From positions 1 to 64,000 of the forward strand of contig JAYRJQ010000008.1 in NCBI GenBank assembly GCA_041906185.1: DNA of 64,000 nucleotides, in the 5' to 3' direction. Positions 44,280 to 54,492 of the stretch are shown here, one piece after another. The notes beneath the pieces are model-generated. The model was not told where the DNA came from and did no database searches. It worked only from the letters and a program-made list of their open reading frames with translations. Numbering within the stretch: position 1 is the stretch's first letter; each line of letters starts with the position of its first letter. A program made the position numbers and the translations under genes. Origin of the DNA: Roseateles_B sp041906185 (GTDB lineage Bacteria > Pseudomonadota > Gammaproteobacteria > Burkholderiales > Burkholderiaceae_C).

Positions 44280-44471
44280 TCACTTGCAGGTGAAGCTCTT
44301 GTGCGTCACGTCCTTGACGTTGCCGGCGCCGCAGGTCTTGATGGCCTGCTCGCTCATCTGCGTCAGGGCCTCGCGGTCGCTGATCACGCGCTCGCTGTTG
44401 GGGGCGATGACGCAGGCGGTGCTCATCAGGGCGGCGAGGGTGACGGCGGCGAGGGTGGCGATGCGCTTCAT
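44280..44471 (-). CDS. Small lipoprotein of unknown function
   Basis: A 63-residue precursor with a lipobox LMSTAC at about residues 15-20, giving a mature lipoprotein of about 44 residues. Two further Cys (IKTCGAGN and SFTCK) could form a disulfide. A GGAGGA ribosome site lies about 5-10 bases before the ATG at 44471. No family recognised. Confidence 0.75.
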   Translation of the reverse strand: MKRIATLAAVTLAALMSTACVIAPNSERVISDREALTQMSEQAIKTCGAGNVKDVTHKSFTCK

Positions 44472-44575
44472 GGGGTCCTCCGGGGAGATCAGTTGGAATG
44501 GACGCGACTGTAGGGGATGCCGCGCCCGCGCCGGAGGTCCGGGCGACGAACTGTCGCCCGGGTGGCATGGGCCGT

Positions 44576-46261
<1,686 letters not shown>

Positions 46262-46320
46262 GTCATCTCGCATTCTTCAGTACCAACACCCTCGGACTTG
46301 ACCGAGTGCAGCCCGAGGAT

Positions 46321-46456
46321 CCGGCTTCGCCGGGCCTGTGGGCTGGCCCCCTTCGAGGGGGCGCGCGAAGCGCGTAGGGGGTGGTCCGTCTTCCGGCTTC
46401 GCCGGGCCTGTGGGCTGGCCCCCTTCGAGGGGGCGCGCGCAGCGCGTACGGGGTGG
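46321..46456. repeat. Tandem 72-bp repeat with three hairpins per copy
   Basis: Two copies, 46321-46384 and 46393-46456, period 72 bases, almost identical over about 64 bases. Each contains CCGGCTTCGCCGG, then CCCCCTTCGAGGGGG, then GCGCG-A(A/C)GCGCG-type inverted repeats, each able to form a stem-loop. The array sits inside the operon between the permease and ATPase genes, suggesting REP/BIME-like DNA or a transcript-processing element. Confidence 0.8.
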
Positions 46457-46460
46457 GTCC

Positions 46461-47519
46461 TCATTCCAGGCCGCGGAGTTTGGGGTCCAAGGCATCGCGC
46501 AGGGCGTCGGTGAACAGCGCGAACGCCGTCACGAACACCGCCATGCACAGGGCCACGGCGGTCAGCTGCCACCAGTAGCCGAGGATCAGCTCGCTCTGCG
46601 CCTCGGCCAGCATCGTGCCCCAGGAGACCTGGTCCACGCTCACGCCCAGGCCCAGATAGGACAGGATGACCTCGGCCTTGATGAAGCGCACCACCAGCAG
46701 GGACAGCTGCACGAGCGTCACGTGGGACACATTGGGCAGGATGTGGCGGAACATGCGCGCACTCTGCGAGGCGCCGATGGCCTCGGCCGCACGCACGTAC
46801 TCGCGGCTGGAGTGCTTCATGAACTCGGCCCGCACGAGGCGGTAGACACCCGTCCAGCCCGCGAGGCCCAGGATCATCACCACCGGCAGCACGCCCCGGC
46901 CGAAGATGGCCGCGAAGGCGAAGATCAGCAGGATGTCCGGCACCGCGGTGAAGACGTTGTAGACCCACTCGAGGAAGTCCCCCACGCGGCGGCCGAAGAA
47001 GCCGGAGAGGGCGCCCAGCACGGTGCCGATCAGCGTGGCGACCAGGGCCGCCAGCACGCCGACCATGATGGAGACCTCGGCGCCCTTGAGCACCTTGGAC
47101 AGCACGTCGCGGCCCAGGCGGTCGCCGCCGAAGGGCAGGGTCTCGCGCTTGACGATCTCCTCGGTCTTGAAGGTGGCCGCCTTGGCATCCCACTCGGCGT
47201 AGCGGGGCGCGAGGGGGTCGATGTCGCTGAGGTCGACGTTCGGGCCCCGGGGCCCCTGCACCGCCTGGCTTGCCTCCGCGGGCGCCGGGCCCATGAAGGT
47301 CGGCGGCGCGTTCGGCACGCCCACTTCCTTCTGCCAGCCCGAGGCGACGAGGCCCAGGCCGGTGGCGATCACGAGGACCAGGAAGACGGCCACGATCCAC
47401 AGGCAGGCCATGCCCAGGCGGTCGGAGCGCAGGCGCCGCCAGGCCGCGGCCCACACGCCCTGCGAGCGTCGCGGCTCGGCACCGGCGGCGGCCGGCATGG
47501 CATTCACGGTCGTGCTCAT
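46461..47519 (-). CDS. Peptide ABC transporter permease (YejE/DppC-like)
   Basis: A 352-residue permease. TM1 is near 38-60, followed by a long periplasmic insertion (about 65-125, LPFGGDRLGRDVLSK at its end, typical of DppC/OppC). Five further helices follow, with the EAA loop EYVRAAEAIGASQSARMFRHILPN. It overlaps the other permease gene by four bases (ATGA). Together with the YejF-like ATPase it forms the membrane part of the transporter. Confidence 0.9.
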   Translation of the reverse strand: MSTTVNAMPAAAGAEPRRSQGVWAAAWRRLRSDRLGMACLWIVAVFLVLVIATGLGLVASGWQKEVGVPNAPPTFMGPAPAEASQAVQGPRGPNVDLSDIDPLAPRYAEWDAKAATFKTEEIVKRETLPFGGDRLGRDVLSKVLKGAEVSIMVGVLAALVATLIGTVLGALSGFFGRRVGDFLEWVYNVFTAVPDILLIFAFAAIFGRGVLPVVMILGLAGWTGVYRLVRAEFMKHSSREYVRAAEAIGASQSARMFRHILPNVSHVTLVQLSLLVVRFIKAEVILSYLGLGVSVDQVSWGTMLAEAQSELILGYWWQLTAVALCMAVFVTAFALFTDALRDALDPKLRGLE

Positions 47520-48454
47520 TTGAGGACCACCCGGGGGTCGACGGCCTTGTAGAGCAGGTCCGTCAGGAGATTGATCACCATGGTCAGCATGGCCAGGTAG
47601 ATGGCGAAGGCCTGGATCACGGGGTAGTCGCTGCGGTTCACGGCCAGCAGCAGCTCACGGCCGAGACCGGGAATGGAGAAGAAGACCTCCAGCAGGAAGG
47701 AGCCCACGAACACGCCGGGCAGGGCCACGGAGATGTTGGTGAGGATGGGGATCATCGCGTTGCGCAGCACGTGCTTGAGCAGGATGCGGCGCTCGGCCAG
47801 GCCCTTGGCCCGGGCGGTGCGGACGTAGTCATGGCCGATCTCGTCGAGGAAGAAGCTGCGGTACAGGCGCGTGTACGGCGCCAGCGCCACGGCCACCGCC
47901 ACCATCACCGGCAGCGGCGCGTAGGTGGTGAGGTTCGTCCAGGTGCTGCTGCTCCAGCCCTGCACCGGGAACCAGCCCAGGCGGAAGGCGAAGAAGTACT
48001 GGCCGACGATGACGTAGACCAGCAGCGAGATCGACACGGCCACGGTGCTGAGCACCATCACCGCGCGGTCCGTCAGCGAGCCGCGCACGGCGGCCACGGC
48101 CAGCGCGAAGGGGATGGCCAGCAGCACCTCCAGCACGAGGATGGGCAGCATGACCGTCAGCGTGGCGGGCAGGCGCGTGGCGAAGAGCGTGGCCACGGAC
48201 TCGTTGGTGGCCCAGCTGTGGCCCCAGTTGAAGGTGACGATCTGCTTCAGGAAGATCAGCAGCTGCTCCCACACCGGGCGGTTCAGACCGAGCTGCTCGC
48301 GAATCGCCAGGATCTGGTCGGCGGACGCGTTCTGGCCGCCGAGGATCTCGGCCGGGTCACCGCCGAACCATCGGAACAGGAAGAACACCAGCAGCACGAC
48401 GCCCAGCAGGGTGGGAATCATTTGCCACAGGCGCCGCAAGAGGTAAGCCGTCAT
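47516..48454 (-). CDS. Peptide ABC transporter permease (YejB/DppB-like)
   Basis: A 312-residue permease with six helices, beginning MTAYLLRRLWQMIPTLLGVVLLVFF, the usual DppB start. GGDPAEILGGQNAS and IREQLGLNRPVWEQ follow. The EAA loop is HDYVRTARAKGLAERRILLKHVLRN. It is divergent from the substrate-binding protein gene 248 bases away, so the intergenic region probably holds two promoters. Confidence 0.92.
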   Translation of the reverse strand: MTAYLLRRLWQMIPTLLGVVLLVFFLFRWFGGDPAEILGGQNASADQILAIREQLGLNRPVWEQLLIFLKQIVTFNWGHSWATNESVATLFATRLPATLTVMLPILVLEVLLAIPFALAVAAVRGSLTDRAVMVLSTVAVSISLLVYVIVGQYFFAFRLGWFPVQGWSSSTWTNLTTYAPLPVMVAVAVALAPYTRLYRSFFLDEIGHDYVRTARAKGLAERRILLKHVLRNAMIPILTNISVALPGVFVGSFLLEVFFSIPGLGRELLLAVNRSDYPVIQAFAIYLAMLTMVINLLTDLLYKAVDPRVVLK

Positions 48455-48701
48455 GGCTGCTGGTCTCCAGGTCGGATTGCCAGCCCTGGCGGCAGCCAGA
48501 GCCCGTGAGAGAGCCGGCGGCGGGCGCAGGCCGCTCGGACTCGGGCGCCAGTCTAGTGCAGGCACCGCGCCCTGCCCATGTAGGTTTTTGCTGAGTCGAT
48601 CTTCGATTTCTCCTAGGGAATTCCAGGGCTTTTGGCGTCACAATCGCCAGCCCGTGCCGGCCTTGCCCGGCCCGGTGGGTCGTTCTCGAGGGATTCCAAG
48701 A

Positions 48702-50573
48702 ATGCGCGCTGCTGTTGTTGCTGCTCTCCTGCTGGGTGCCCTGGGCGCGTCCAGGCCCGTGCCGGCCCAGGCGCCTTCGCCGGCCGCCTCCGACGCCTCC
48801 GCAACAGCGACGGCCCCGGGCGACGCCCCACCGGCGGCCGCCCCGCGCAAGGTGCTGCGCTACGCGATCCGCGTGGCCGAGACCGGCTTCGACCCGGCGC
48901 AGGTCTCCGACCTCTACTCCCGCACCATCACGGCCGGCATCTTCGACGCCCCGCTGCGCTTCGACTACCTCGCGCGTCCCGTGCGCCTGAAGCCCTCGAC
49001 GGTGGAATCGCTGCCCGAGATCAGCGAGGACTTCAAGACGCTCACCTTCCGTGTCAAGCCGGGCATCTACTTCGCGGACGACCCCGCCTTCAACGGTCGC
49101 AAGCGCGAGCTGACCGCGGCCGACTACCTCTACACGATCAAGCGCCACTACGACCCGGCCAACAAGAGCAGCAACCTCTACATCCTCGAGAACGCCCTGC
49201 TGCCGGGCCTCTCCGAGCTGCGCCAGCAGGCCCTCAAGAGCAAGAAGCCCTTCGACTACGACCGCGAGGTCGCCGGGCTCAAGCTGATCGACCGCTACAC
49301 CTTCCAGGTCCGCACCGAGCTTGGGGACCCGCGCTTCGTCTACAACTTCGCCGACGCCTTCCTGGGCGCCGTGGCCCGCGAGGTGATCGAGGCCTATCCC
49401 GGCAAGGCCATGGAGCACCCCGTCGGCACCGGCCCCTGGCGGCTGGCGGAGTGGCGGCGCAGCTCGCTGATCGTGCTGGAGAAGAACCCCAACTACCGCG
49501 ACGTCTTCTACGACGAGACGCCCGACCCGGCCGACCGGCGCATGGTCGAGGCCGCCGCGCGCCTGAAGGGCCGCAAGCTGCCGATGCTGGATCGCGTGGA
49601 GATCGCCGTGATCGAGGAGAACCAGCCGCGCTGGCTGTCCTTCCTGCGCAACGAGTTCGACCTCGTGGACGACGTGCCGCAGGAGTTCCTGCCCCAGGTG
49701 ATGCCGCAGAACAAGCTGGCGCCCAACCTCGTGCGGCGCGGCATGCAGGCGGTGCGCTACTCGCGCTCGGACCTGTACTTCTCCTACTTCAACATGGAGG
49801 ACCCGGTGGTCGGCGGCTACACGCCGGACAAGGTCGCGCTGCGCCGCGCCATCGCCCTGGCCGTGGACCTGGAGAAGGTGATCCGCCTGCCGCGCCGCGG
49901 CCAGGCCATCCCGGCGCAGGGGCCCGTCCCGCCCGGCACCTTCGGCTACGACCCCGCCTTCCGCTCGGAGATGAGCCAGCACGACCTCGGCCGCGCGCGC
50001 GCCCTGCTGGACCTCTACGGCTATGTGGACAAGGACGGCGACGGCTGGCGCGACCTGCCGGACGGCTCGCCGCTGGTGATCGAGTACACGACCGAGCCCG
50101 ACGGCGAGAAGCGCGCCCTGGCCGAGCTGTGGCAGAAAGCGCTGGACGGGATCCAGGTGCGCATCAAGTTCCGCTTCGGCAAGTGGCCCGAGAACCTCAA
50201 GGCCGCGACCGCCGGCAAGCTGCAGATGTGGGGCGCGGGCTGGAGCGCCACGGCCCCGGACGGCGACGCTTTCCTCGGCCTGGCCTACGGACCGAACAAG
50301 GGCCAGGCCAACAAGGCCCGCTTCGACCTGCCGGCCTACAACGCCGTCTACGCGAAGCAGAAGCGCCTGCCCAACGGCCCGGAGCGCCTGGCCCTGATGA
50401 ACGAGGCCCAGCGCCTGGTGGTGGCCTACATGCCCTTCAAGGCCGAGGTCCACCGCATCTTCACCGACATGGCCCAGCCCTGGGTGATCGGCTACGACCG
50501 CAACATCTACATGCGGGACTTCTGGGCCTACGTCGACGTCGACGCCGAGCAGCAGGCCCGCGCGCGCCCCTGA
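48702..50573 (+). CDS. ABC transporter substrate-binding protein, family 5 (YejA-like), paralogue 1
   Basis: A 623-residue periplasmic binding protein of the DppA/OppA class. A signal peptide ends near residue 23 (ASRPVPAQA), followed by a Pro/Ala linker. The domain begins KVLRYAIRVAETGFDPAQVSDLYSRTI, and EHPVGTGPWRLAEWRRSSLIVLEKNPNY is the typical family-5 block. It probably delivers peptides or related ligands to the divergently encoded permeases. It is closely related along its length to the next gene, so the pair arose by duplication. Confidence 0.9.
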   Translation: MRAAVVAALLLGALGASRPVPAQAPSPAASDASATATAPGDAPPAAAPRKVLRYAIRVAETGFDPAQVSDLYSRTITAGIFDAPLRFDYLARPVRLKPSTVESLPEISEDFKTLTFRVKPGIYFADDPAFNGRKRELTAADYLYTIKRHYDPANKSSNLYILENALLPGLSELRQQALKSKKPFDYDREVAGLKLIDRYTFQVRTELGDPRFVYNFADAFLGAVAREVIEAYPGKAMEHPVGTGPWRLAEWRRSSLIVLEKNPNYRDVFYDETPDPADRRMVEAAARLKGRKLPMLDRVEIAVIEENQPRWLSFLRNEFDLVDDVPQEFLPQVMPQNKLAPNLVRRGMQAVRYSRSDLYFSYFNMEDPVVGGYTPDKVALRRAIALAVDLEKVIRLPRRGQAIPAQGPVPPGTFGYDPAFRSEMSQHDLGRARALLDLYGYVDKDGDGWRDLPDGSPLVIEYTTEPDGEKRALAELWQKALDGIQVRIKFRFGKWPENLKAATAGKLQMWGAGWSATAPDGDAFLGLAYGPNKGQANKARFDLPAYNAVYAKQKRLPNGPERLALMNEAQRLVVAYMPFKAEVHRIFTDMAQPWVIGYDRNIYMRDFWAYVDVDAEQQARARP

Positions 50574-50676
50574 GCCGTGCCCCCTGACGTGCCCCCTGAG
50601 ATAGGGGCGCCGATGCACTGGCAATCTAGGGTGAATACGTGCTCGCCGGGAAGGTCGCTTCCGCGACACTGCGGCC

Positions 50677-52515
50677 ATGACATTCCGCGCCCCAGCGGGT
50701 GGCCCCTCCCGACGTGACGTGCTGGCGCTGGCCGGCCTGAGCGGCCTGGGCCTCCCCGGACCCGATGCCACTGCGCTCGCCCTGCCGAAGAAGGTCCTGC
50801 GCTACGCCTTTCGCGTTGCCGAGACCGGCTTCGACCCCGCCCGCATCAGCGACCTCTACTCCCGCATCATCACGGCCCACATCTTCGAGGGGCTCTACAC
50901 CTACGACCACCTGGCCAAGCCGGCCCGCCTCAAGCCACTCGTGGCGGAGGGCATGCCGGAGGTGTCGGAGGACTTCAAGGTGTGGACGATGCGGGTACGC
51001 CCGGGCATCTACTTCTCGGCCGACCCGGTCTTCAAGGGCCAGCCCCGGGAGCTCGTGGCCGAGGATTTCGTCTACAGCTGGAAGCGCTTCGCCGACCCGG
51101 AGGTGGCCTCGCCCTCGTGGTCCGAGCTGGAGGAGCTGGGCATCCTCGGCCTGGCGGACTACCGCGCGTCGCTGCTGCGGAGCAAGGCGCCCTTCGACTA
51201 TGACCGCCCCATCGAGGGCCTGCGCGCGCTGGACCGCTACACACTGCAGATCCGCCTGCGGGAGACGCGGCCGCGCCTGATGGAGGTCTTCGCGCAGATC
51301 GACACCTACGGCGCGGTGGCCCGCGAGGTGATCGAGGCCTACTTCGGCGAGACGATGGAGCACCCGGTCGGCACCGGCCCCTTCGTGCTGGCCGCCTGGC
51401 GGCGCAGTTCGCTGATCACACTGAACCGCAACCCGCACTACCGCGAGCGCTACTACGACGCCCAGCCCGCGGCGGACGACAAGGAGGGTCAGGCCTTGCT
51501 CGCGCGCTTCAAGGGGCGGCGCCTGCCCATGATCGACCAGGTCCAGGTGGCCATCATCGAGGAGAGCCAGCCGCGCTGGCTGTCCTTCCTGAACCGCCAG
51601 TTCGACTTCCTGGAGCGCACGCCGGAGGACTTCATCCAGCAGGTCCTGCCGCAGGGCCGTCTGGCGCCCAACCTGGCCAGCCAGGGCATCCAGGCCTACC
51701 GGGCGCTGCTGGCGGATGTGCTCTTCACCGTCTTCAACATGGACGACCCGGTCGTGGGCGGCTACTCGCCGGCGCGCGTGGCGCTGCGCCGCGCCATCGC
51801 CCTGGCCACCGACTGCGGCCGCGAGATCACGCTGGCCCGCCGCGGGCAGGCCATCCCCGCGCAGTCCCCCTACCTGCCGCACACCACCGCCTACGACCCC
51901 GCTTACAAGAGCGAGATGGGGGACTTCGACCCGGCGCGGGCCAAGGCGCTGCTGGACCTCTACGGCTACCGCGACCGCGACCGCGATGGCTGGCGCGAGG
52001 ACCCGGACGGCCGCCAGCTCGTGCTCGAGAGCCTCACCACGCCGGACGGTTTCCAGCGCCAGATCGACGAGATCTGGCAGAAGAACCTCGCCGCCGTGGG
52101 CCTGCGCGTGCAGTTCCGCACCGGCAAGTGGCCGGAGAACTTCAAGGCCCTGCGCGCGGGTCACTACATGATCTGGAGCCTGGCCGTGTCCGCCGCCAAG
52201 CCCGATTCGCAGGACGCGCTGGCGAGCTTCCACAGCGGGCATGTCGGGGCCTCGAACTACGCCCGCTTCCGCCTCCCGGCGCTGGACCAGCTCTTCGAGC
52301 AGGCCGCCGGTCTGCCCGATGGGCCGCAGCGCCTGGCGCTGTTCCGCGAGAGTAAGCGCCTGGCCACAGCCTACATGCCCTACAAGTACCGCGGGCACCG
52401 CTACGTCACGGACCTCGCCCACCCCTGGGTGCAGGGCTACCGCCGGCCGCTGTTCGCGATGCACTGGTGGGAGTGCGTGGACATCGTCGGCGCGTCGCCG
52501 TCGCGGCCTGAATAG
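50677..52515 (+). CDS. ABC transporter substrate-binding protein, family 5 (YejA-like), paralogue 2
   Basis: A 612-residue paralogue of the preceding gene with matching blocks such as LRYAFRVAETGFDPARISDLYSR, EHPVGTGPFVLAAWRRSSLI and FNMDDPVVGGYSPARVALRRAIALA. The export signal differs: it begins with SRRDVLALAGLSGLG, a twin-arginine-like pattern, rather than a Sec signal. The two proteins may thus bind different ligands or fold differently during export. About 100 bases separate the genes. Confidence 0.88.
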   Translation: MTFRAPAGGPSRRDVLALAGLSGLGLPGPDATALALPKKVLRYAFRVAETGFDPARISDLYSRIITAHIFEGLYTYDHLAKPARLKPLVAEGMPEVSEDFKVWTMRVRPGIYFSADPVFKGQPRELVAEDFVYSWKRFADPEVASPSWSELEELGILGLADYRASLLRSKAPFDYDRPIEGLRALDRYTLQIRLRETRPRLMEVFAQIDTYGAVAREVIEAYFGETMEHPVGTGPFVLAAWRRSSLITLNRNPHYRERYYDAQPAADDKEGQALLARFKGRRLPMIDQVQVAIIEESQPRWLSFLNRQFDFLERTPEDFIQQVLPQGRLAPNLASQGIQAYRALLADVLFTVFNMDDPVVGGYSPARVALRRAIALATDCGREITLARRGQAIPAQSPYLPHTTAYDPAYKSEMGDFDPARAKALLDLYGYRDRDRDGWREDPDGRQLVLESLTTPDGFQRQIDEIWQKNLAAVGLRVQFRTGKWPENFKALRAGHYMIWSLAVSAAKPDSQDALASFHSGHVGASNYARFRLPALDQLFEQAAGLPDGPQRLALFRESKRLATAYMPYKYRGHRYVTDLAHPWVQGYRRPLFAMHWWECVDIVGASPSRPE

Positions 52516-52564
52516 GCGCTGAGGCCATCGAGCCCGCGGGGCCTTGCTTCAGGACGTCAGGGCC

Positions 52565-53044
52565 TCAGGGCGCCGGCGGCGTGAAGCGCAGCCCGCCCGC
52601 GATGCGGTTCCAGGCATTGATGTGGCCGATGGCGGCCGTGAGATGGGCGATCTCGCTCACGCTGAACTGCGCCTGCAGCGCGGCGTAGGGGCCGTCGGCG
52701 TCCGGGTGCGCGGCCTGCAGCGTCAGGGCCTCGGCCCAGCCCAGTGCCGCCCGCTCGCGCGGCGAGAAGGCCGGGGAATCCCGCCAGCAGGCCACTTGGT
52801 CCAGCTGCAGGGCCGCCAGGCCCAGGCGGCGCCCGAGGTTGAGGTGGTACTGCAGGCAGAAGGCGCAGCCGTTGAGCTGGGAGACGCGCACCTTGACGAG
52901 CTCGCACAGGCCCTTGTCCAGGCCCGAGGCGTCGACGACGCGGCCCAGCTCGCGCAGCGCCAGCACGACGCCGCCCGCGTCCTTCTCGAAGGCCGCCCAG
53001 TCCAGGCGAGCCGCCACCGTGTCTGCATCACTCATGACTTCCAT
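52565..53044 (-). CDS. Carboxymuconolactone decarboxylase/AhpD-family protein
   Basis: A 159-residue all-helical protein. The redox/active-site motif reads LNGCAFCLQYHLN, with the C-x-x-C pair and a nearby His expected for AhpD-type alkylhydroperoxidase relatives. VGHINAWNRIAGGLRF-type ending is common in the family. Start ATG 53044 (MEV) or 53035 (MSDADT). It is convergent with the substrate-binding gene and upstream of no obvious redox partner. Confidence 0.87.
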   Translation of the reverse strand: MEVMSDADTVAARLDWAAFEKDAGGVVLALRELGRVVDASGLDKGLCELVKVRVSQLNGCAFCLQYHLNLGRRLGLAALQLDQVACWRDSPAFSPRERAALGWAEALTLQAAHPDADGPYAALQAQFSVSEIAHLTAAIGHINAWNRIAGGLRFTPPAP

Positions 53045-53071
53045 CCCGCCGAATTGCCGGCGCGGGGCGGA

Positions 53072-53569
53072 CTATAGGCAGTCGCCCGGCCGCGCCAGCA
53101 CGGATTCAATGAATCGGGCCTTCGCGGTGCGATAAGCGTCCTCGCCATCCGCCGCGTGCCGGCGCTTGACCTCATCGTAGGCGGCGACCAGGGCCGGGTC
53201 GGCCCGCAGGGCGTCGCGAAAGGCCAGGAAGTCCTCGAAGGTCGAGCCGCTCGCGACGATCTGCAGGGCCAGGTCCTGCCCCTCGGCCCAGGCGTCCGGC
53301 GCGAGGAGCATGCACAGCTCGGGCGTGCGCAGCGTGTCCTGCTTGATATGCCAGCCCTCGCCGCACAGCTGCGCCACGACCGCCGCATGGGAGGCCGGGG
53401 CGACGATCACGGCGATGTCCAGATCGCCCTTGGAGCAGGCGCCCGGGATGGACGAGGCGCCGATGTGCTCGATGCGCGCGCCGGGCAGCCGGGCCTGCAG
53501 CGCGGCGGCGGTGCGCTCGAAGAGGGACTGCACGGCGGGTTGGTAGTCGGCGGCGGCCAGGATCTTCAT
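53072..53569 (-). CDS. GrpB-family nucleotidyltransferase-like protein
   Basis: A 165-residue protein with a GrpB/UPF0157 pattern: ARIEHIGASSIPGACSKGDLDIAVIVAP carries the G-S/A-S and D-x-D residues of the nucleotidyltransferase fold, followed by Leu-rich helices and DEVKRRHAADGEDAYRTAKARFIE at the end, also typical of GrpB. Enzymatic substrate is unknown. It is divergent from the TetR gene, with the operator between. Confidence 0.87.
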   Translation of the reverse strand: MKILAAADYQPAVQSLFERTAAALQARLPGARIEHIGASSIPGACSKGDLDIAVIVAPASHAAVVAQLCGEGWHIKQDTLRTPELCMLLAPDAWAEGQDLALQIVASGSTFEDFLAFRDALRADPALVAAYDEVKRRHAADGEDAYRTAKARFIESVLARPGDCL

Positions 53570-53638
53570 GGCGGTCCGGAAGCGTCGATGAGGGCCGCAG
53601 TGTCGCAAACCCACGCGCTGCGCCGGGTCTCTTGCATC

Positions 53639-53656
53639 TTCGCACGACCGTGCTAA
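53639..53656. promoter_or_regulatory. TetR-type operator in front of tetR-like gene
   Basis: TTCGCACG-AC-CGTGCTAA, an imperfect 18-base inverted repeat 11 bases before the regulator ATG. Same core as the perfect site at 54325-54342, so the regulator probably controls itself and the next genes. Confidence 0.7.
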
Positions 53657-53666
53657 ATTCCGACCC

Positions 53667-54272
53667 ATGGAAGCCAAGACCGAGCGCAGCGAGCTGACCC
53701 AGACCGCCATCGTGGACATGGCGCTGGAGATGGCCGCACTGGAGGGGCTGGAGAGCCTGTCCATCGGCGAGATCGCCAAGCGCCTGAACCTCTCCAAGAG
53801 CGGCGTGTTCTCCCGCATCGGCTCGCGCGAGGCGCTGCAGAAGGCGGTGCTGGACGAGTTCGACCGCCGCTTCCAGCAGGACATCCTGCTGCCGGCCCTG
53901 CGCGAGCCCCGAGGCCTGCCGCGCCTGGACGCCATCATGCGCGCCTGGCTGGCCCGCGCCTGCCAGCCCGGGCACCGCGGCAGCTGCCTCTATGCCGCCG
54001 GCGCCTTCGAGTTCGACGACCGCGAGGGGCCGCTGCGCGACATGCTGCTCGCGGGCGTCAGGCGCTGGCGCCAGGTCCTGCGGCGCAGCGTGCTGCAGGC
54101 GGTGGAATGCCACCATCTGAGCGCGGACCTGGACCCCGATCAGCTCGTCTTCGACCTCGACGCCATCTTCACCGCCGTCGTGCGGGAGACCCGCTTCCTG
54201 CGCGACCCGCGGGCCGCCGAGCGCGGCTGGAGCGCCTACCAGCGCCTGATGCAAGGCCTGCGCTGCCCTTGA
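53667..54272 (+). CDS. TetR-family transcriptional regulator
   Basis: A 201-residue regulator. The helix-turn-helix is LSIGEIAKRLNLSKSGVFSRIGSREALQKAVLDEF (about 32-66). The ligand/dimer domain begins near 70 and contains LARACQPGHRGSCLYAAGAFEFDDREGP, characteristic of a TetR subgroup with C-terminal domain TetR_C_33-like. A near-palindromic operator lies before the gene and a perfect one after it, in front of the small protein and hydrolase genes. Confidence 0.9.
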   Translation: MEAKTERSELTQTAIVDMALEMAALEGLESLSIGEIAKRLNLSKSGVFSRIGSREALQKAVLDEFDRRFQQDILLPALREPRGLPRLDAIMRAWLARACQPGHRGSCLYAAGAFEFDDREGPLRDMLLAGVRRWRQVLRRSVLQAVECHHLSADLDPDQLVFDLDAIFTAVVRETRFLRDPRAAERGWSAYQRLMQGLRCP

Positions 54273-54324
54273 ACAACGCCTGATTCACCCGTCGCGCCAT
54301 GGGGCGCGCTGCATTTCCTCCAAC

Positions 54325-54342
54325 TTCGCACGGTCGTGCGAA
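54325..54342. promoter_or_regulatory. TetR-type operator in front of the small protein/hydrolase genes
   Basis: TTCGCACG-GT-CGTGCGAA, a perfect 18-base inverted repeat with 8-base arms, 20 bases before ATG 54363. Matches the site before the TetR-type gene. Confidence 0.75.
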
Positions 54343-54362
54343 ACAGATCGAAAGGTGTCACC

Positions 54363-54488
54363 ATGCTCAGCCCTCTCCTGATCCTGGCCCTGTGCGGGCT
54401 GGCCGGCGCCCTGTGGCGCGGCTGGCAGAGCCTGCGGGCCCTGTGGCGCGCGGTGCCCGCCCGCAACCGCGACTTCTTTCTGGGGTGA
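54363..54488 (+). CDS. 41-residue membrane-associated small protein
   Basis: A short frame encoding one hydrophobic helix (LLILALCGLAGALWRG) followed by an amphipathic Trp/Arg-rich helix and the tail RNRDFFLG. GC-rich codons match coding neighbours. It lies between the TetR operator and the alpha/beta hydrolase gene, which starts 4 bases after its stop, so it is part of the regulated unit. No Shine-Dalgarno is obvious. Function unknown. Confidence 0.65.
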   Translation: MLSPLLILALCGLAGALWRGWQSLRALWRAVPARNRDFFLG

Positions 54489-54492
54489 CGCC

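Noticed and set aside
46321..46456. Repeat considered as a CRISPR
   Set aside because: Only two units, 8-base spacing between them, each unit full of internal hairpins, no cas genes.
48357..50771. 804-codon minus-strand frame opposite the substrate-binding protein
   Set aside because: Repetitive Val/His/Leu/Gly composition, no domain, opposite a clear family-5 binding protein.
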